Shown one piece after another: positions 26,862 through 35,698 of a DNA stretch of 64,000 nucleotides. The notes below the pieces were generated by a model. That model saw only the letters and a program-made list of their open reading frames with translations, was not told the origin of the DNA and did no database searches. Source of the DNA: Gemmobacter aquaticus (GTDB taxonomy: Bacteria > Pseudomonadota > Alphaproteobacteria > Rhodobacterales > Rhodobacteraceae). Location: contig NZ_VOAK01000025.1 in NCBI RefSeq assembly GCF_007859075.1, positions 124,001-188,000 of the forward strand, given 5' to 3'. Within the stretch, counting starts at the first letter, position 1. The number at the start of each line of letters is the position of its first letter. The translations under genes and the position numbers were made by a program.

Positions 26862-28028
26862 TCAGTCGTCTTGCTGATCTGCCGGCGGGCCTCGGCGGAA
26901 CGGACCATAGGCGGTCAGCACCTCGATCTCTTCTTCCACGGCCAGGCGTTCGCGGTTGAGATAATCGGCAACCGCGCGGGCGAAGGACGGCTCGCGCAGC
27001 CAGTGCAGCGAGTGGATTTCGGTCGGAAGATAGCCGCGCGCCAGCTTGTGCTCGCCCTGCGCTCCGGCCTCGACCCGGGCCAGACCATGTGCGATGGCCC
27101 AGTCGATGGCCCGGTGGTAGCACAGCTCGAAATGCAGGCAGGGATAGTCGGCGATACAACCCCAGTAGCGACCGAAAAGGCAATCCACGCCGATGAAATT
27201 CAACGCGCCCGCCACGGCCCGCGGGCCGTCAAAGGCCATCACCAGCAACACATCGTCGCGCATCGTGGCATGGACCTGGTCAAAGAAGGCGCGGGTCAGA
27301 TAGGGGCGCCCCCATTTGCGGCTGCCCGTGTCCTGATAGAAGGCCCAGAAGGCCTCCCAGTATTCGGGCAGAATTGTCGCGCCTGTCAGAGATTCGATGC
27401 GCAAGCCGTGGGAGTTGGCAATTTCACGTTCCTTGCGAAGCGCCTTGCGCTTGCGCGAGGCGAGGGTCGCAAGGAAGTCATCATAGCTGCGATAGCCGTG
27501 ATTGAGCCAATGGAACTGCTGTGTCATGCGCCGCAAAAGGCCCTGCGCCTCGCCAGCCAACGCCTCGTCCTGAGTGCAGAAGGTAATGTGCAGAGAAGAG
27601 AGGTGGTTTTGCCGGGCGATATCGCTTGCAGCGCTGATCAGGGCGGCGCGGCCCTCTGCCTCATGCCCCGGCAGGGTCAGCAGGCGCCGCCCGGTTGCGG
27701 GTGTAAAAGGCACGGCGATCTGCAGCTTGGGATAGTAGCGCCCGCCCGCCCGCTCATAGGCCTCGGCCCAGCCATGATCGAAGATGTACTCGCCCTGCGA
27801 GTGCGATTTGGCAAACATGGGTGCCGCGGCGACAAGGCGGCCCGTCGCGTCGTGGACGAGCAGCGGGTGCGGCTCCCACCCGGTGCCAGGGCCGACAGAG
27901 CTTGACGCTTCGAGCGCCAGAAGAAACCGGTGCGTGGTGAAAGGGTCGCGCGGATCGGTCAGGGCATCCCAGCTGGCCGGAGGTATGGCGGCAAAGCTGT
28001 CGGCAAGCGTCGCGGTCAGGTCGGGCAC
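26862..28028 (-). CDS. GNAT-fold acyltransferase of the DUF482 (peptidogalycan-like) family
   Basis: The product is 388 residues if translation starts at the GTG at 28028, which follows GGGGGTGAC; no good ATG fits the family start. It shows the DUF482 hallmarks: SWDALTDPRDPFTTHRFLLALE near the start, YFPK-like YYPKLQIAVPFTPATGRRLL, the HWLNHGYRSYDDFLA segment and VEAGAQGEHKLARGYLP near the C-terminus. This family has a doubled GNAT fold related to FemX/peptidogalycan enzymes; its reaction is not established. The upstream gap holds an intergenic repeat. Confidence 0.85.
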   Translation of the reverse strand: MPDLTATLADSFAAIPPASWDALTDPRDPFTTHRFLLALEASSSVGPGTGWEPHPLLVHDATGRLVAAAPMFAKSHSQGEYIFDHGWAEAYERAGGRYYPKLQIAVPFTPATGRRLLTLPGHEAEGRAALISAASDIARQNHLSSLHITFCTQDEALAGEAQGLLRRMTQQFHWLNHGYRSYDDFLATLASRKRKALRKEREIANSHGLRIESLTGATILPEYWEAFWAFYQDTGSRKWGRPYLTRAFFDQVHATMRDDVLLVMAFDGPRAVAGALNFIGVDCLFGRYWGCIADYPCLHFELCYHRAIDWAIAHGLARVEAGAQGEHKLARGYLPTEIHSLHWLREPSFARAVADYLNRERLAVEEEIEVLTAYGPFRRGPPADQQDD

Positions 28029-28040
28029 GTCACCCCCGGG

Positions 28041-28108
28041 GTTGCGGAGGGGCGGGGGGCTGTCTGCCCCCCGGGCCCCCCGAGGATATTTCTGAAAAGA
28101 AGAAGATG
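28041..28108 (+). repeat. Intergenic GC-hairpin repeat, copy 1
   Basis: A hairpin GGGGGGC (28054-28060), TGTCT, GCCCCCC (28066-28072) is followed by GGGCCCCCC, GAGGATATTT and a purine-rich tail GAAAAGAAGAAG. A second copy with the same order of parts is at 38717-38776. It lies in the 98-bp gap between the glycerophosphodiesterase and DUF482 genes. Confidence 0.65.
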
Positions 28109-28126
28109 CGGCGCGGTGCCGTCCGG

Positions 28127-28894
28127 TCAAGAGACAGGGGGCAGATAGCCTTCGAAGGTGATGTTTTCGGCGATTCTGCGGGCATCGCGCTCGGCCTTGG
28201 GTGAGCGGATGGTCCAGCATAGGACCCGCGCGCCTTGTGATTTGAGCGAGGCCACACGCGGGCGCGACAGGTCTGCCGCCTCATGGCTGATGAAGCTCGC
28301 CGCGCAACGGTCGTAATCAGGGATCTCGCGCAGGCGGTCGCAGATGTCAGGGGCAAGCGGGGCATAATCCTGATAGTCGTAACTGCCTGTCGTCAGCCCA
28401 CGCGGCAGAGCTGGGCAAAGGCGGACCATCTCGGCCACGCTGTCGGGGTTGAAGGACATCAGCGCCACGGGGCCGGCATAGCCCGAAAGTGCCTGGGCTG
28501 TTGCAGCTTCCAACGGACCAATGGTGCCGCCGGGGACCAGCGTCTGGTCCTTGATCTCGATCAGCAGGGGCACGCGGCCATCCACGATCCGCAGCACCTC
28601 GGTCAGGGTGGGGATGCCGTCTGCGGCGTCAATCAGCCGGATCGCAGAAAGCTCGGCTGCGCTGCGATCCCTGACCCAGCCCTCACTGCCGGTCAGCCGG
28701 GCGAGATCTTCGTCATGAAAGACCATCGCCACGCCATCGGCCGATAACTGCAGATCGATTTCGATGCCATAGCCCGCAGCAACCGCCGCGCTTATGGCGG
28801 CGCGGCTGTTCTCCGGTCGCCCCGCCGCGCGGTCATGCAGCGCGCGGTGGGCGATGGGTGCAGCCAGAAATGCGTCGGGCAGCGGCACGCGCAT
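28127..28894 (-). CDS. Glycerophosphodiester phosphodiesterase family protein
   Basis: The 255-residue enzyme hydrolyses glycerophosphodiesters to glycerol-3-phosphate and an alcohol. The TIM-barrel motifs are present: AHRALHDR with ENS at the first catalytic His, EIDLQLSADG (metal ligands) and FHDEDLARLTG (second His). There is no signal peptide, so it acts in the cytosol. The ATG at 28894 overlaps the stop of ridA by one base (TGATG), indicating translational coupling. Confidence 0.93.
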   Translation of the reverse strand: MRVPLPDAFLAAPIAHRALHDRAAGRPENSRAAISAAVAAGYGIEIDLQLSADGVAMVFHDEDLARLTGSEGWVRDRSAAELSAIRLIDAADGIPTLTEVLRIVDGRVPLLIEIKDQTLVPGGTIGPLEAATAQALSGYAGPVALMSFNPDSVAEMVRLCPALPRGLTTGSYDYQDYAPLAPDICDRLREIPDYDRCAASFISHEAADLSRPRVASLKSQGARVLCWTIRSPKAERDARRIAENITFEGYLPPVS

Positions 28895-29352
28895 CAATTC
28901 AGCTCGAAGATCGCTTCGATCTCGACCGCCACGCCAAAGGGAAGGGACGCGGCCGAGACGGCCGAGCGTGCATGGCGCCCTGCGTCACCAAGGGCCGCGA
29001 CCATGAAGTCGGACGCGCCGTTGATCACCTTGGGCTGATCGGTGAAATCGGGGGTGGAATTCACGAAGCCCACCAGCTTGACCACACGCTTGAGGCGCGT
29101 CAGGTCGCCATCGCAGGCCTTTTTCAGTTGTGCGAGCAGAGAGATCGCACAGGCTTTTGCCGCTGCGGCGCCGTCCTCGACGCTCATCCCCGCGCCCAGC
29201 TTGCCCTTGATCTGGCCGTTCGCATCGGCGCTGATCTGCCCGGATACATGGACGAGCTTGCCCGCGATCACATAGGGCACATAGTTGGCCGCCGGTGCCG
29301 GCGCATCAGGCAGGGTGACGCCGAGTTCGGCAAGACGAGCTTCGATGGACAT
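28894..29352 (-). CDS. RidA family (YjgF/UK114) protein
   Basis: The 152-residue protein belongs to the Rid superfamily, which hydrolyses reactive enamines and imines formed by PLP enzymes. It is of the longer type (MSIEARLAELGVTLPDAPAPAANYVPYV) with VHVSGQIS and the C-terminal SLPFGVAVEIEAIFEL block. In canonical RidA the catalytic Arg lies in a VNSTPDF-adjacent loop with an R-containing C-terminal segment; here GFVNSTPDFTDQPKVIN is present but the R/C-E motif is replaced, so it may be a Rid2-7-like member without classical deaminase activity. AGGAGG precedes the start. It leads the operon with the glycerophosphodiesterase. Confidence 0.9.
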   Translation of the reverse strand: MSIEARLAELGVTLPDAPAPAANYVPYVIAGKLVHVSGQISADANGQIKGKLGAGMSVEDGAAAAKACAISLLAQLKKACDGDLTRLKRVVKLVGFVNSTPDFTDQPKVINGASDFMVAALGDAGRHARSAVSAASLPFGVAVEIEAIFELN

Positions 29353-29440
29353 GGGGGGCCTCCTCTTCGTTCCGCGCAGAGGCTAGCGGCAAGCGCGAGG
29401 GGCGGCAAGGCCGCCCCCGACATCGGAACAGGTGGAACCG

Positions 29441-30874
29441 TCAGCTTTCACGAAAGGCCTTGGCGAAATAATCCGTGAAGGGGCGGATCATATAGGCAAG
29501 GGGTGTCCGGTCACCGGTCTTGATAAAGGCCTCGACCGGCATGCCCGGCAGCAGGGTCAATCCCTCGAGCTTGGCAAGTTCCGCAGGATCAGGCTCGATC
29601 TCGACCCGGTAGTAAGAGGCCTGCGTTGCCTGATCGACCAAGGCATCGGCGGATACCACCGTCACATGGCCCATCAGTTCCGGCGTGGTGCGGGCAGAAA
29701 AGGCCGAGAAGTGCAACTTGGCTTCCTGCCCGGCAAAGACCTCGTCGATGTGAAGGGGCGAGACCCGTGCCGTGATCACCAGTGGCCGGTCCTGCGGCAC
29801 GATGTACATGACCGGGTCGGCCGGCCGGATCACCGAGCGTGGGGTCGTGACCTGCAGCGCAAGGACAATCCCTGACGAGGGCGCGCGGATTTCGAGCCGG
29901 GTGATCCGCTCGGTCAGGGCGCGGACGCGTTCGGCAAGCTCAAGCTCCTGGCTGCCGATGTCGCGCAACTGGGTATTGGCCTCTTCGCGATGGGCGGCCT
30001 GCAGGCGCAGGACCTCGAGGTCGATCTCTGAGATGTTCTCCAGCGCCTGCGCCTTTGAGGAGTCGAGCTCGCCCCGTTGGCCCAGAAGGCGCGCGACCTC
30101 ACGCTGAAGGGCAAGGACCCGTGAGGCCTGGGCCAGACCCTTGTCCAGCAGCGACTGCTGGTCGGTCAGTTCCTCGTTGATCAGGTCAAGCTGCTGGGTC
30201 AGGGCGACGATCTGCGCCTCGATCCCCTCGATGCGGCTGCCGATCTGGGCGCGGCGCTCGGTCATCTGGCCGATCTGCTTGGACAGCGTTTCCTTGCGCG
30301 CGTTGAAGAGATGGACTTGCCCTTGGACCTGTTCGGCCACCTCGGGGCGGGCCTTGGCGACGTCCAGCAGGTCTTGCGGGAAGGTGATGGTTTCATCGTC
30401 ATCACGCTCGGCGGCAAGCCGCGCGCGGCGGGCGCGGATCTCGTAGAGCTGGCCTTCGACGATCGCCAGTTCCGAATGCAACGCCGAGCCGTCGAGCCTG
30501 ACCAGAAGGTCACCCGCTTTCACGGTATCGCCCTCGGCCACGGCGATGGTTTCGACCACGCCGCCGTCGGGGTGCTGCACGATCTGCCGGCTGCTCTCGA
30601 CCTCGATCTGGCCCGAGGCGATCACGGCACCCGAGATCGTGGTCACCACGCTCCAGAGGCCAAAGCCACCAACCAGCAGGGCAAGCGTCGCAAAGCCGAG
30701 GATAAGCGGCCCGCGCGCCGACCACTTCGCCTCTGGCGCGCGGGTTGGAGCATGGCCCGGCGCCGTGGCGCGGGGGATGTCGATCTCGGTCGGCTTGGCC
30801 TTGGCCTGCGGCAACTGCTGCCGGGCATCGGCAGGCAGCGTCGTGCCTTCGGATCGTTCTGTGGGCTCGGTCAT
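29441..30874 (-). CDS. Type I secretion membrane fusion protein (HlyD/PrtE family)
   Basis: The 477-residue periplasmic adaptor of a type I secretion system has a cytosolic N-terminus (about 1-55), one transmembrane segment ([20 protein letters not shown]), a biotinyl-lipoyl-like half ([20 protein letters not shown]), a long coiled-coil hairpin (about 125-310) and the second lipoyl half plus beta-barrel ([15 protein letters not shown]...). It bridges the inner-membrane ABC exporter and a TolC-type outer-membrane channel. It follows the ABC gene by 52 bp. GGAG lies upstream of the ATG. No TolC homologue or RTX-type substrate is adjacent. Confidence 0.94.
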   Translation of the reverse strand: MTEPTERSEGTTLPADARQQLPQAKAKPTEIDIPRATAPGHAPTRAPEAKWSARGPLILGFATLALLVGGFGLWSVVTTISGAVIASGQIEVESSRQIVQHPDGGVVETIAVAEGDTVKAGDLLVRLDGSALHSELAIVEGQLYEIRARRARLAAERDDDETITFPQDLLDVAKARPEVAEQVQGQVHLFNARKETLSKQIGQMTERRAQIGSRIEGIEAQIVALTQQLDLINEELTDQQSLLDKGLAQASRVLALQREVARLLGQRGELDSSKAQALENISEIDLEVLRLQAAHREEANTQLRDIGSQELELAERVRALTERITRLEIRAPSSGIVLALQVTTPRSVIRPADPVMYIVPQDRPLVITARVSPLHIDEVFAGQEAKLHFSAFSARTTPELMGHVTVVSADALVDQATQASYYRVEIEPDPAELAKLEGLTLLPGMPVEAFIKTGDRTPLAYMIRPFTDYFAKAFRES

Positions 30875-30926
30875 CTGGATCTCCGTTCGGCCAATAGGGC
30901 TAGTTGGGGGTGGCGTCTTGCCACCC

Positions 30927-32675
30927 TCAGGTCACGCCGCCAGGGCCGGCACTTTTCGCGATTTCCGTGTGGTTCTTGACCATCTCGCGCAGCACCTGGT
31001 CGCGCGGACCAAAGGCGCGGCGCAGGCCATCTTCGACAACGAGCAGAAGGTCACATTCCTGAATGGCGGCTGGACGGTGCGCCATGATCAGAACCGCGCA
31101 GCCTGCCGCCTTCATCTGCTTGATGGCATCGTTCAACGCCATCGATCCCTCGTTGTCGAGGTTCGAGTTCGGCTCGTCCAGCACCACGATCACCGGATCG
31201 CCGTAAAGCGCGCGGGCAAGGCCGATCCGCTGGATCTGGCCGCCCGACAACCTCCCGCCAAGGGCCGAGACGCGGGTGTCATAGCCATCTGGCAGACGCA
31301 CGATCATGTCATGGGCCGCGGCCTTCTTGGCGGCCTCGACGACCTTGAGGCCATCCGGGTTACCTTGCAGACGGGCGATGTTTTCGGCGATCGTGCCCTC
31401 GAACAGCGTCACGCGCTGCGGCAGGTAGCCTATGTAGCTGCCCAGAACATCCGGGTCATACTGATCCAGCGAGGCGCCATCGAGCCGGACCTTGCCGCCT
31501 GCGGGTCGCCATGCGCCGATCAGCGCACGCGCCAGCGTGGATTTGCCCGACCCCGATGGGCCGATGACGCCAAGCGCCTGACCCGGTTCCAGCCGGAAGT
31601 TGATCATCCGCAGCGTTGCGTGGTTTTCGCCCGGTGGCACGACGGTCAGGTTCTGCGCCTCAAGCAATGCGCGGGGGCGTGGCAGGGCGGTATGGCCGGG
31701 CTCTTCGGGCTGGCGCGAGAAAAGCTCGGCCAGACGCGCCCAGCCTTCTTGCGAACGTTGCACCACCGCCCATTGGCTGACGGCAGTCTCGATGGGCGCC
31801 AGCGCCCGACCCATCAGGATGGAGCCCGCGATCATTGCGCCCGAGGTCAGCTCGCCCTTCAGCACCAGCCATGCCGCAAGTCCCAGCATCGCCGATTGCA
31901 GGAATTGCCGGAACGTCTTGGTGATGACCGAGTAGGTTCCGCCCACGTCCGAGGCGCTGATGGTTTCGCGAAGGGCCGTGCCACGCGCCTTTTGCCAGCG
32001 GGTGAAGCCTGCCTCGCGCATGCCAAGCGCTTGCACAACTTCCGCCTCGGCCTTCAGATTCTCGGCCATCCGTTCGGCGGTGATGGTGGCGCTGTTGGCG
32101 CGGGCAAGCGGCACCTTGGTCACACGCTGGTTCAGCACGGTGATGATCACAAGGATCACCCCGCCGATGACCGAAAGCCAGCCCATGTAGGGGTGAAAGA
32201 TGAAGGTCGCGATGATGAAGACCGGCGTCCAGGGGATGTCGAACAGCGCGATCAGCACGGGTGAGGAATAGAGCCGCTGCACTGCCTCAAGATCCCGCTG
32301 CGCGGCGGTGGCGGCCGGGTCAGAGGGCGCGACCTGTGAGCGGCGCATCGCGGCTTCGAACACCCGCCGGTCAAGACGCGACTGGAAGGCCGCGCCGACC
32401 CGCGCCATGACACGGGCCCGGGCATGGTCCAGCAGGCCCATGATGATGAACAGAAAGACGATCAGCAGCGTCAGCGCCAGAAGCGTCGCCTCTGACCGGC
32501 TGCCAAGGACGCGGTCGTAGACCTGCATCATGTAAAGCGGGCCGGTGAACAGCAGCAGGTTGTAGAACACGCTGAACAGGAAAACGGCCAGAAGCAGGCC
32601 ATTCGATTCACGCCGCGCCGCGCGAAGTTCGGCAAGGCCCGGGGCGATGTTCAGCCCGATTTCATTTCGGCTCAC
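30927..32675 (-). CDS. Type I secretion ABC transporter, permease/ATPase (PrtD family)
   Basis: The 582-residue exporter starts at a GTG (32675) preceded by CAGGAG. It has six transmembrane helices in the first 300 residues (for example [21 protein letters not shown]) and a nucleotide-binding domain with Walker [12 protein letters not shown], signature [16 protein letters not shown] and Walker [13 protein letters not shown], then the His-switch region. There is no N-terminal peptidase C39 or CLD domain, as in PrtD rather than HlyB or bacteriocin exporters. It powers one-step secretion of proteins with a C-terminal signal; the substrate is not encoded nearby. Confidence 0.95.
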   Translation of the reverse strand: MSRNEIGLNIAPGLAELRAARRESNGLLLAVFLFSVFYNLLLFTGPLYMMQVYDRVLGSRSEATLLALTLLIVFLFIIMGLLDHARARVMARVGAAFQSRLDRRVFEAAMRRSQVAPSDPAATAAQRDLEAVQRLYSSPVLIALFDIPWTPVFIIATFIFHPYMGWLSVIGGVILVIITVLNQRVTKVPLARANSATITAERMAENLKAEAEVVQALGMREAGFTRWQKARGTALRETISASDVGGTYSVITKTFRQFLQSAMLGLAAWLVLKGELTSGAMIAGSILMGRALAPIETAVSQWAVVQRSQEGWARLAELFSRQPEEPGHTALPRPRALLEAQNLTVVPPGENHATLRMINFRLEPGQALGVIGPSGSGKSTLARALIGAWRPAGGKVRLDGASLDQYDPDVLGSYIGYLPQRVTLFEGTIAENIARLQGNPDGLKVVEAAKKAAAHDMIVRLPDGYDTRVSALGGRLSGGQIQRIGLARALYGDPVIVVLDEPNSNLDNEGSMALNDAIKQMKAAGCAVLIMAHRPAAIQECDLLLVVEDGLRRAFGPRDQVLREMVKNHTEIAKSAGPGGVT

Positions 32676-32846
32676 TCGATGATCTCCTGATCCGTGCTGA
32701 ATTTATTGTGAACACGCGCGGCGCGATCCGTCACTTCAATGCCACGGTCATGAATTGCGTTGTCCATCGGAACACCTTATCCCTTGCGTTCTGGGCGCCG
32801 TGGCAGTGGTTCGCGCCGTGACGCAAGAAAAAGCAGGCTATTGGCG

Positions 32847-33611
32847 ATGTCATATCCTTTAAAAACCGGTTTGTTGCAAGATTGCGGCAAGCATTGGGCG
32901 CTTGCGGGGATTGTTTCCGCCAGCCTTGCGGCCTGTGCGGGGCCAGCACCAACGTCCGAGCCCTATGATCCGCTCGAAGACACCAACCGTTCGATCCATG
33001 CATTCAACAAGGGATTGGATACGGTCGTCGCCCGCCCGGCCTCGAAAGCCTACGGCGCGATTCTGCCGCAGCCGGTAAAAACCGGCGTCGCAAACTTTGC
33101 CTCGAACCTCGAACTGCCCGGTAACGTCGTGAATGGCGTGCTTCAGGGGGATGTGGAAGGCGCTGGCAAGAACACGCTGCGCTTTATCATGAATTCGACC
33201 TTCGGGGTTGCGGGCATTTTCGATCCGGCGCGCGAGTTCGATCTGCCACAGGAAAAGACCGACTTCGGCGAGACGCTCTATGTCTGGGGTGTGGGCGAGG
33301 GGGCTTATCTGGAGCTTCCGGTGCTCGGCCCGCGCACAACGCGCGACGCGGTCGGCGATGTTGTGGACATTTTCACCAATCCGGTCAGCAATGTTTTGCC
33401 CACGACCGAGGGATACTACGCCACGGCGGCCGGAGTCGGCTCGAAACTGGGTGATCGTGACCGCTATTCTCAAACGATCGATTCGGTTCTCTACGACAGC
33501 GCCGACAGCTATTCGCAGTCGCGCCTGCTCTACCTGCAAAACCGTCGGTTCGATCTCGGGCAGCAGCCCGCGGAAGGCGAAGACGATTTCATTGATCCCT
33601 ATGCGGAGTAA
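32847..33611 (+). CDS. mlaA: MlaA (VacJ) outer-membrane lipoprotein
   Basis: The 254-residue protein is the outer-membrane component that removes misplaced phospholipids from the outer leaflet. A lipobox LAAC (Cys 30) ends the signal sequence. The core has YDPLEDTNRSIHAFNKGLD, LPGNVVNGVLQGD, FIMNSTFGVAGIFDPA and GEGAYLELPVLGPRTTRDAVG, all VacJ family blocks. The start at 32847 gives a signal peptide with a rather long polar N-region; upstream frames lack a ribosome site. mlaC follows 7 bp later, so both are cotranscribed. Confidence 0.95.
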   Translation: MSYPLKTGLLQDCGKHWALAGIVSASLAACAGPAPTSEPYDPLEDTNRSIHAFNKGLDTVVARPASKAYGAILPQPVKTGVANFASNLELPGNVVNGVLQGDVEGAGKNTLRFIMNSTFGVAGIFDPAREFDLPQEKTDFGETLYVWGVGEGAYLELPVLGPRTTRDAVGDVVDIFTNPVSNVLPTTEGYYATAAGVGSKLGDRDRYSQTIDSVLYDSADSYSQSRLLYLQNRRFDLGQQPAEGEDDFIDPYAE

Positions 33612-33618
33612 TGGACAG

Positions 33619-34218
33619 ATGACACATATGACCCGCCGCGCCTTTGGCGTGACCCTTGCCGCCGGTGCCGCGGCGACCCTCCTTGCCCGGCCCGCCGCGG
33701 CGCTGGATCTGGCCTCGGCCAAGGCGTTGATCGACCGCGCCATCGGCGAGGTGAACTCCGTGATCAATTCGGGCAAGTCCGAGACCGCGATGTATCGCGA
33801 TTTCGAGAGGATCTTTGCCAAGTATGCCGATGTCAGCGCCATCGCACGTTCGGCGCTTGGCCCGGCCGCACGGACGGCCAGCGCCGCACAGATGTCGGCC
33901 TTTACCAAGGCCTATCAGGGTTACATCAGCCGCAAGTATGGCCGCCGCTTCCGCGAGTTCATCGGCGGGCGGATCGAGGTGGTCGATGCCAAGCCACTGA
34001 AGAGCTACTTCGAGGTGATCTCGGTTGCGCATCTGCAGGGCGAGGCACCCTTCGATCTGCGCTGGCATGTGTCGAACAAGTCCGGTCGGGACCTGTTCTT
34101 CAACATCATCATTGAAGGCGTGAACATGCTGGCGTCAGAGCGTGAAGAGATCGGCTCGATGCTCAAGCAGCAGAAGGGCGACATTGATGCGCTGACTGCG
34201 GCGCTTGCCACGGCCTGA
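33619..34218 (+). CDS. mlaC: MlaC/Ttg2D phospholipid-binding protein
   Basis: The 199-residue periplasmic protein carries phospholipids between the MlaA outer-membrane complex and the MlaFEDB importer. It has a twin-arginine-like signal (MTHMTRRAFGVTLAAGAAAT then an A-rich cleavage site), so Tat export is possible although a Sec signal cannot be excluded. The core matches PF05494: SAIARSALGPAARTAS, FTKAYQGYISRKYGRRF and WHVSNKSGRDLFFNIIIEGV. It starts 7 bp after mlaA. The inner-membrane ABC part of the pathway is not in the window. Confidence 0.94.
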   Translation: MTHMTRRAFGVTLAAGAAATLLARPAAALDLASAKALIDRAIGEVNSVINSGKSETAMYRDFERIFAKYADVSAIARSALGPAARTASAAQMSAFTKAYQGYISRKYGRRFREFIGGRIEVVDAKPLKSYFEVISVAHLQGEAPFDLRWHVSNKSGRDLFFNIIIEGVNMLASEREEIGSMLKQQKGDIDALTAALATA

Positions 34219-34242
34219 TCCCGCGCCCTGCAATCAGGACAT

Positions 34243-34266
34243 GGCCCGCCAAGCGGCGGGCCTTTT
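34243..34266 (+). terminator. Rho-independent terminator after mlaA-mlaC
   Basis: Stem GGCCCGCC (34243-34250), loop AAGC, stem GGCGGGCC (34255-34262), then TTTT. It ends the mla operon just before the convergent dipeptidase gene. Confidence 0.9.
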
Positions 34267-34270
34267 CGTT

Positions 34271-35302
34271 TCAGCCGATGACCCGGCGCAGAAGCCCCAT
34301 CCAGTTGCCCCAGCAGAGCCGGTCGATCAGTGCCGACCCGTAGCCTGCGGCCTCCATCCCCGCGACCAGCGCTGGCAGTTGGGCGGCGGTCTGCAGCCAG
34401 TCGGGCGTGGTCGTGCCGTCAAAGTCCGACCCAAGCGCCACGCCCTCTTCGCCCAACCGGGCAATCAGATGATCCAGATGGCGGATCATCTGCCCGACCG
34501 GCGTTGCGGGATTGCGGGTGCCGTCGTCGCGCAGAAAGCCCACGCCGAAGTTCAGGCCGACCAGTCCGCCGCGCTCGGCCATGGCGTCAAGCTGGCGGTC
34601 GGTCAGGTTGCGCGTTGCCGGGCAGACCGCATGGGCCGCCGAATGGGTTGAGACCAGAGGCTTTTGCGACGCTGCCGCCACGTCCCAGAAGCCTTGCTCG
34701 TTGATGTGCGCCAGATCGACCAGCACGCCCAGCCGATCGCACTCCGCGACCAGCCTGCGGCCCGCATCGGTCAGCCCCGGCCCTGTATCGGGAGAGGCGG
34801 GGAAGTTGAACGGCACGCCATGGCCAAAGATGTTGCTGCGGCTCCAGACCGGGCCAAGGCTTCGTAGACCGGCGGCATGCAGAACATGCAACTCGTCCAG
34901 ACCCTCGCCGATCCCCTCGCAGCCCTCGACATGCAGAAGGGCGGCCACTGCGCCAGCCGTTCGCGCCGCCTCGATCTCTGCCACGCTACGGCAGAGGCGG
35001 ATTGCGTCGGGGCGCTCGGCATCAAGGCGGATCAGGATCGAGGCCTGCTCCATCGTTACGCGATGCGCGGTGTCGGTGTTGACCGGAGGATGGGCGCGAA
35101 GTGTGGCTGTGGGGTCAGGCGCGGTCTTTGGATCACCGGGAACCCAGACGGCAAAGAACCCGCCTGCCAGGCCACCCGCCTGCGCATGGGGCAGCGAAAC
35201 AGCGCCCTCCCACCCCTCCAGAAAGGCCTCGCCGTGGCGGTCCTTCATGGCCCAAAGGCGCGAAAGCAGGTCGTTGTGTCCGTCAAAGATGGCTTGGGTC
35301 AT
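34271..35302 (-). CDS. Membrane dipeptidase (peptidase M19, renal dipeptidase-like)
   Basis: The 343-residue zinc peptidase of the amidohydrolase fold cleaves dipeptides, possibly including D-amino-acid ones. The metal ligands are visible in DGHNDLL (HxD, near residue 8), in VEGCEGIGEG (bridging Glu) and in later His residues (VDLAHINEQGF and VSTHSAAHA). The substrate loop GLVGLNFGVGFL and GSDFDGT follow. GGAG lies seven bases upstream of the ATG at 35302. There is no clear signal peptide, so despite the family name it is likely cytosolic. Confidence 0.93.
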   Translation of the reverse strand: MTQAIFDGHNDLLSRLWAMKDRHGEAFLEGWEGAVSLPHAQAGGLAGGFFAVWVPGDPKTAPDPTATLRAHPPVNTDTAHRVTMEQASILIRLDAERPDAIRLCRSVAEIEAARTAGAVAALLHVEGCEGIGEGLDELHVLHAAGLRSLGPVWSRSNIFGHGVPFNFPASPDTGPGLTDAGRRLVAECDRLGVLVDLAHINEQGFWDVAAASQKPLVSTHSAAHAVCPATRNLTDRQLDAMAERGGLVGLNFGVGFLRDDGTRNPATPVGQMIRHLDHLIARLGEEGVALGSDFDGTTTPDWLQTAAQLPALVAGMEAAGYGSALIDRLCWGNWMGLLRRVIG

Positions 35303-35419
35303 GGCGTGCTCCATTCTGCCGCAGACTGGACATGAAGCGATCAAAGGCGCAACCCCTGCCGATTTTCGGCGGTGTGAGCTTCAAGAAAACGCGATTGCAC
35401 CAGTTTTTCGCAACTTCCT

Positions 35420-35447
35420 GCGACAATTTGTCTGGAATGCTGCGACA
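35420..35447. promoter_or_regulatory. Two GCGACA sites 22 bp apart upstream of a small membrane gene
   Basis: GCGACA at 35420-35425 is followed by ATT and TGTC, an imperfect dyad, and a second GCGACA starts at 35442. The two lie on the same face of the helix about 55-80 bp before the start at 35499. The same motif occurs upstream of two other small genes in the window. Confidence 0.4.
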
Positions 35448-35498
35448 AACTGCCCCAGTTTCAATCCCGCTGTGCATCGGGGTTTTGGGAGGAGCCGC

Positions 35499-35696
35499 AT
35501 GAACAAGCTTGTTGCGATCATTTGTGTGATCAGCTGGTCGGGCTTCTGGGCCTTTGGATATCTGGCTCTGTCGGCGGGCATCGAGGATACCGGGCAGATG
35601 ATCATCGCCACCCTGCTGGCCGGCGCGGGCTTCCTGACCGGAATGTTGGCCTGGCTGCGTCTGTCGCGCAGTGATCAGCTGATCCTCAAGGGCTGA
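35499..35696 (+). CDS. Small two-helix membrane protein, uncharacterised
   Basis: The 65-residue product has a strong GGGAGGAG ribosome site and two hydrophobic segments: about residues 3-27 (VAIICVISWSGFWAFGYLAL) and 36-54 (MIIATLLAGAGFLTGMLAWL), joined by a short acidic turn (AGIEDTG). The tail (RLSRSDQLILKG) is charged and probably faces the cytosol. No function is recognisable. It is divergent from the dipeptidase gene and convergent with the transglycosylase gene, with only 2 bp between their 3' ends, and it has GCGACA motifs in its promoter region. The good ribosome site and sensible membrane topology support a real gene. Confidence 0.75.
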   Translation: MNKLVAIICVISWSGFWAFGYLALSAGIEDTGQMIIATLLAGAGFLTGMLAWLRLSRSDQLILKG

Positions 35697-35698
35697 GC

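Noticed and set aside
30546-32264. Plus-strand open frame opposite the type I secretion ABC gene
   Set aside because: The ABC motifs are intact on the minus strand.
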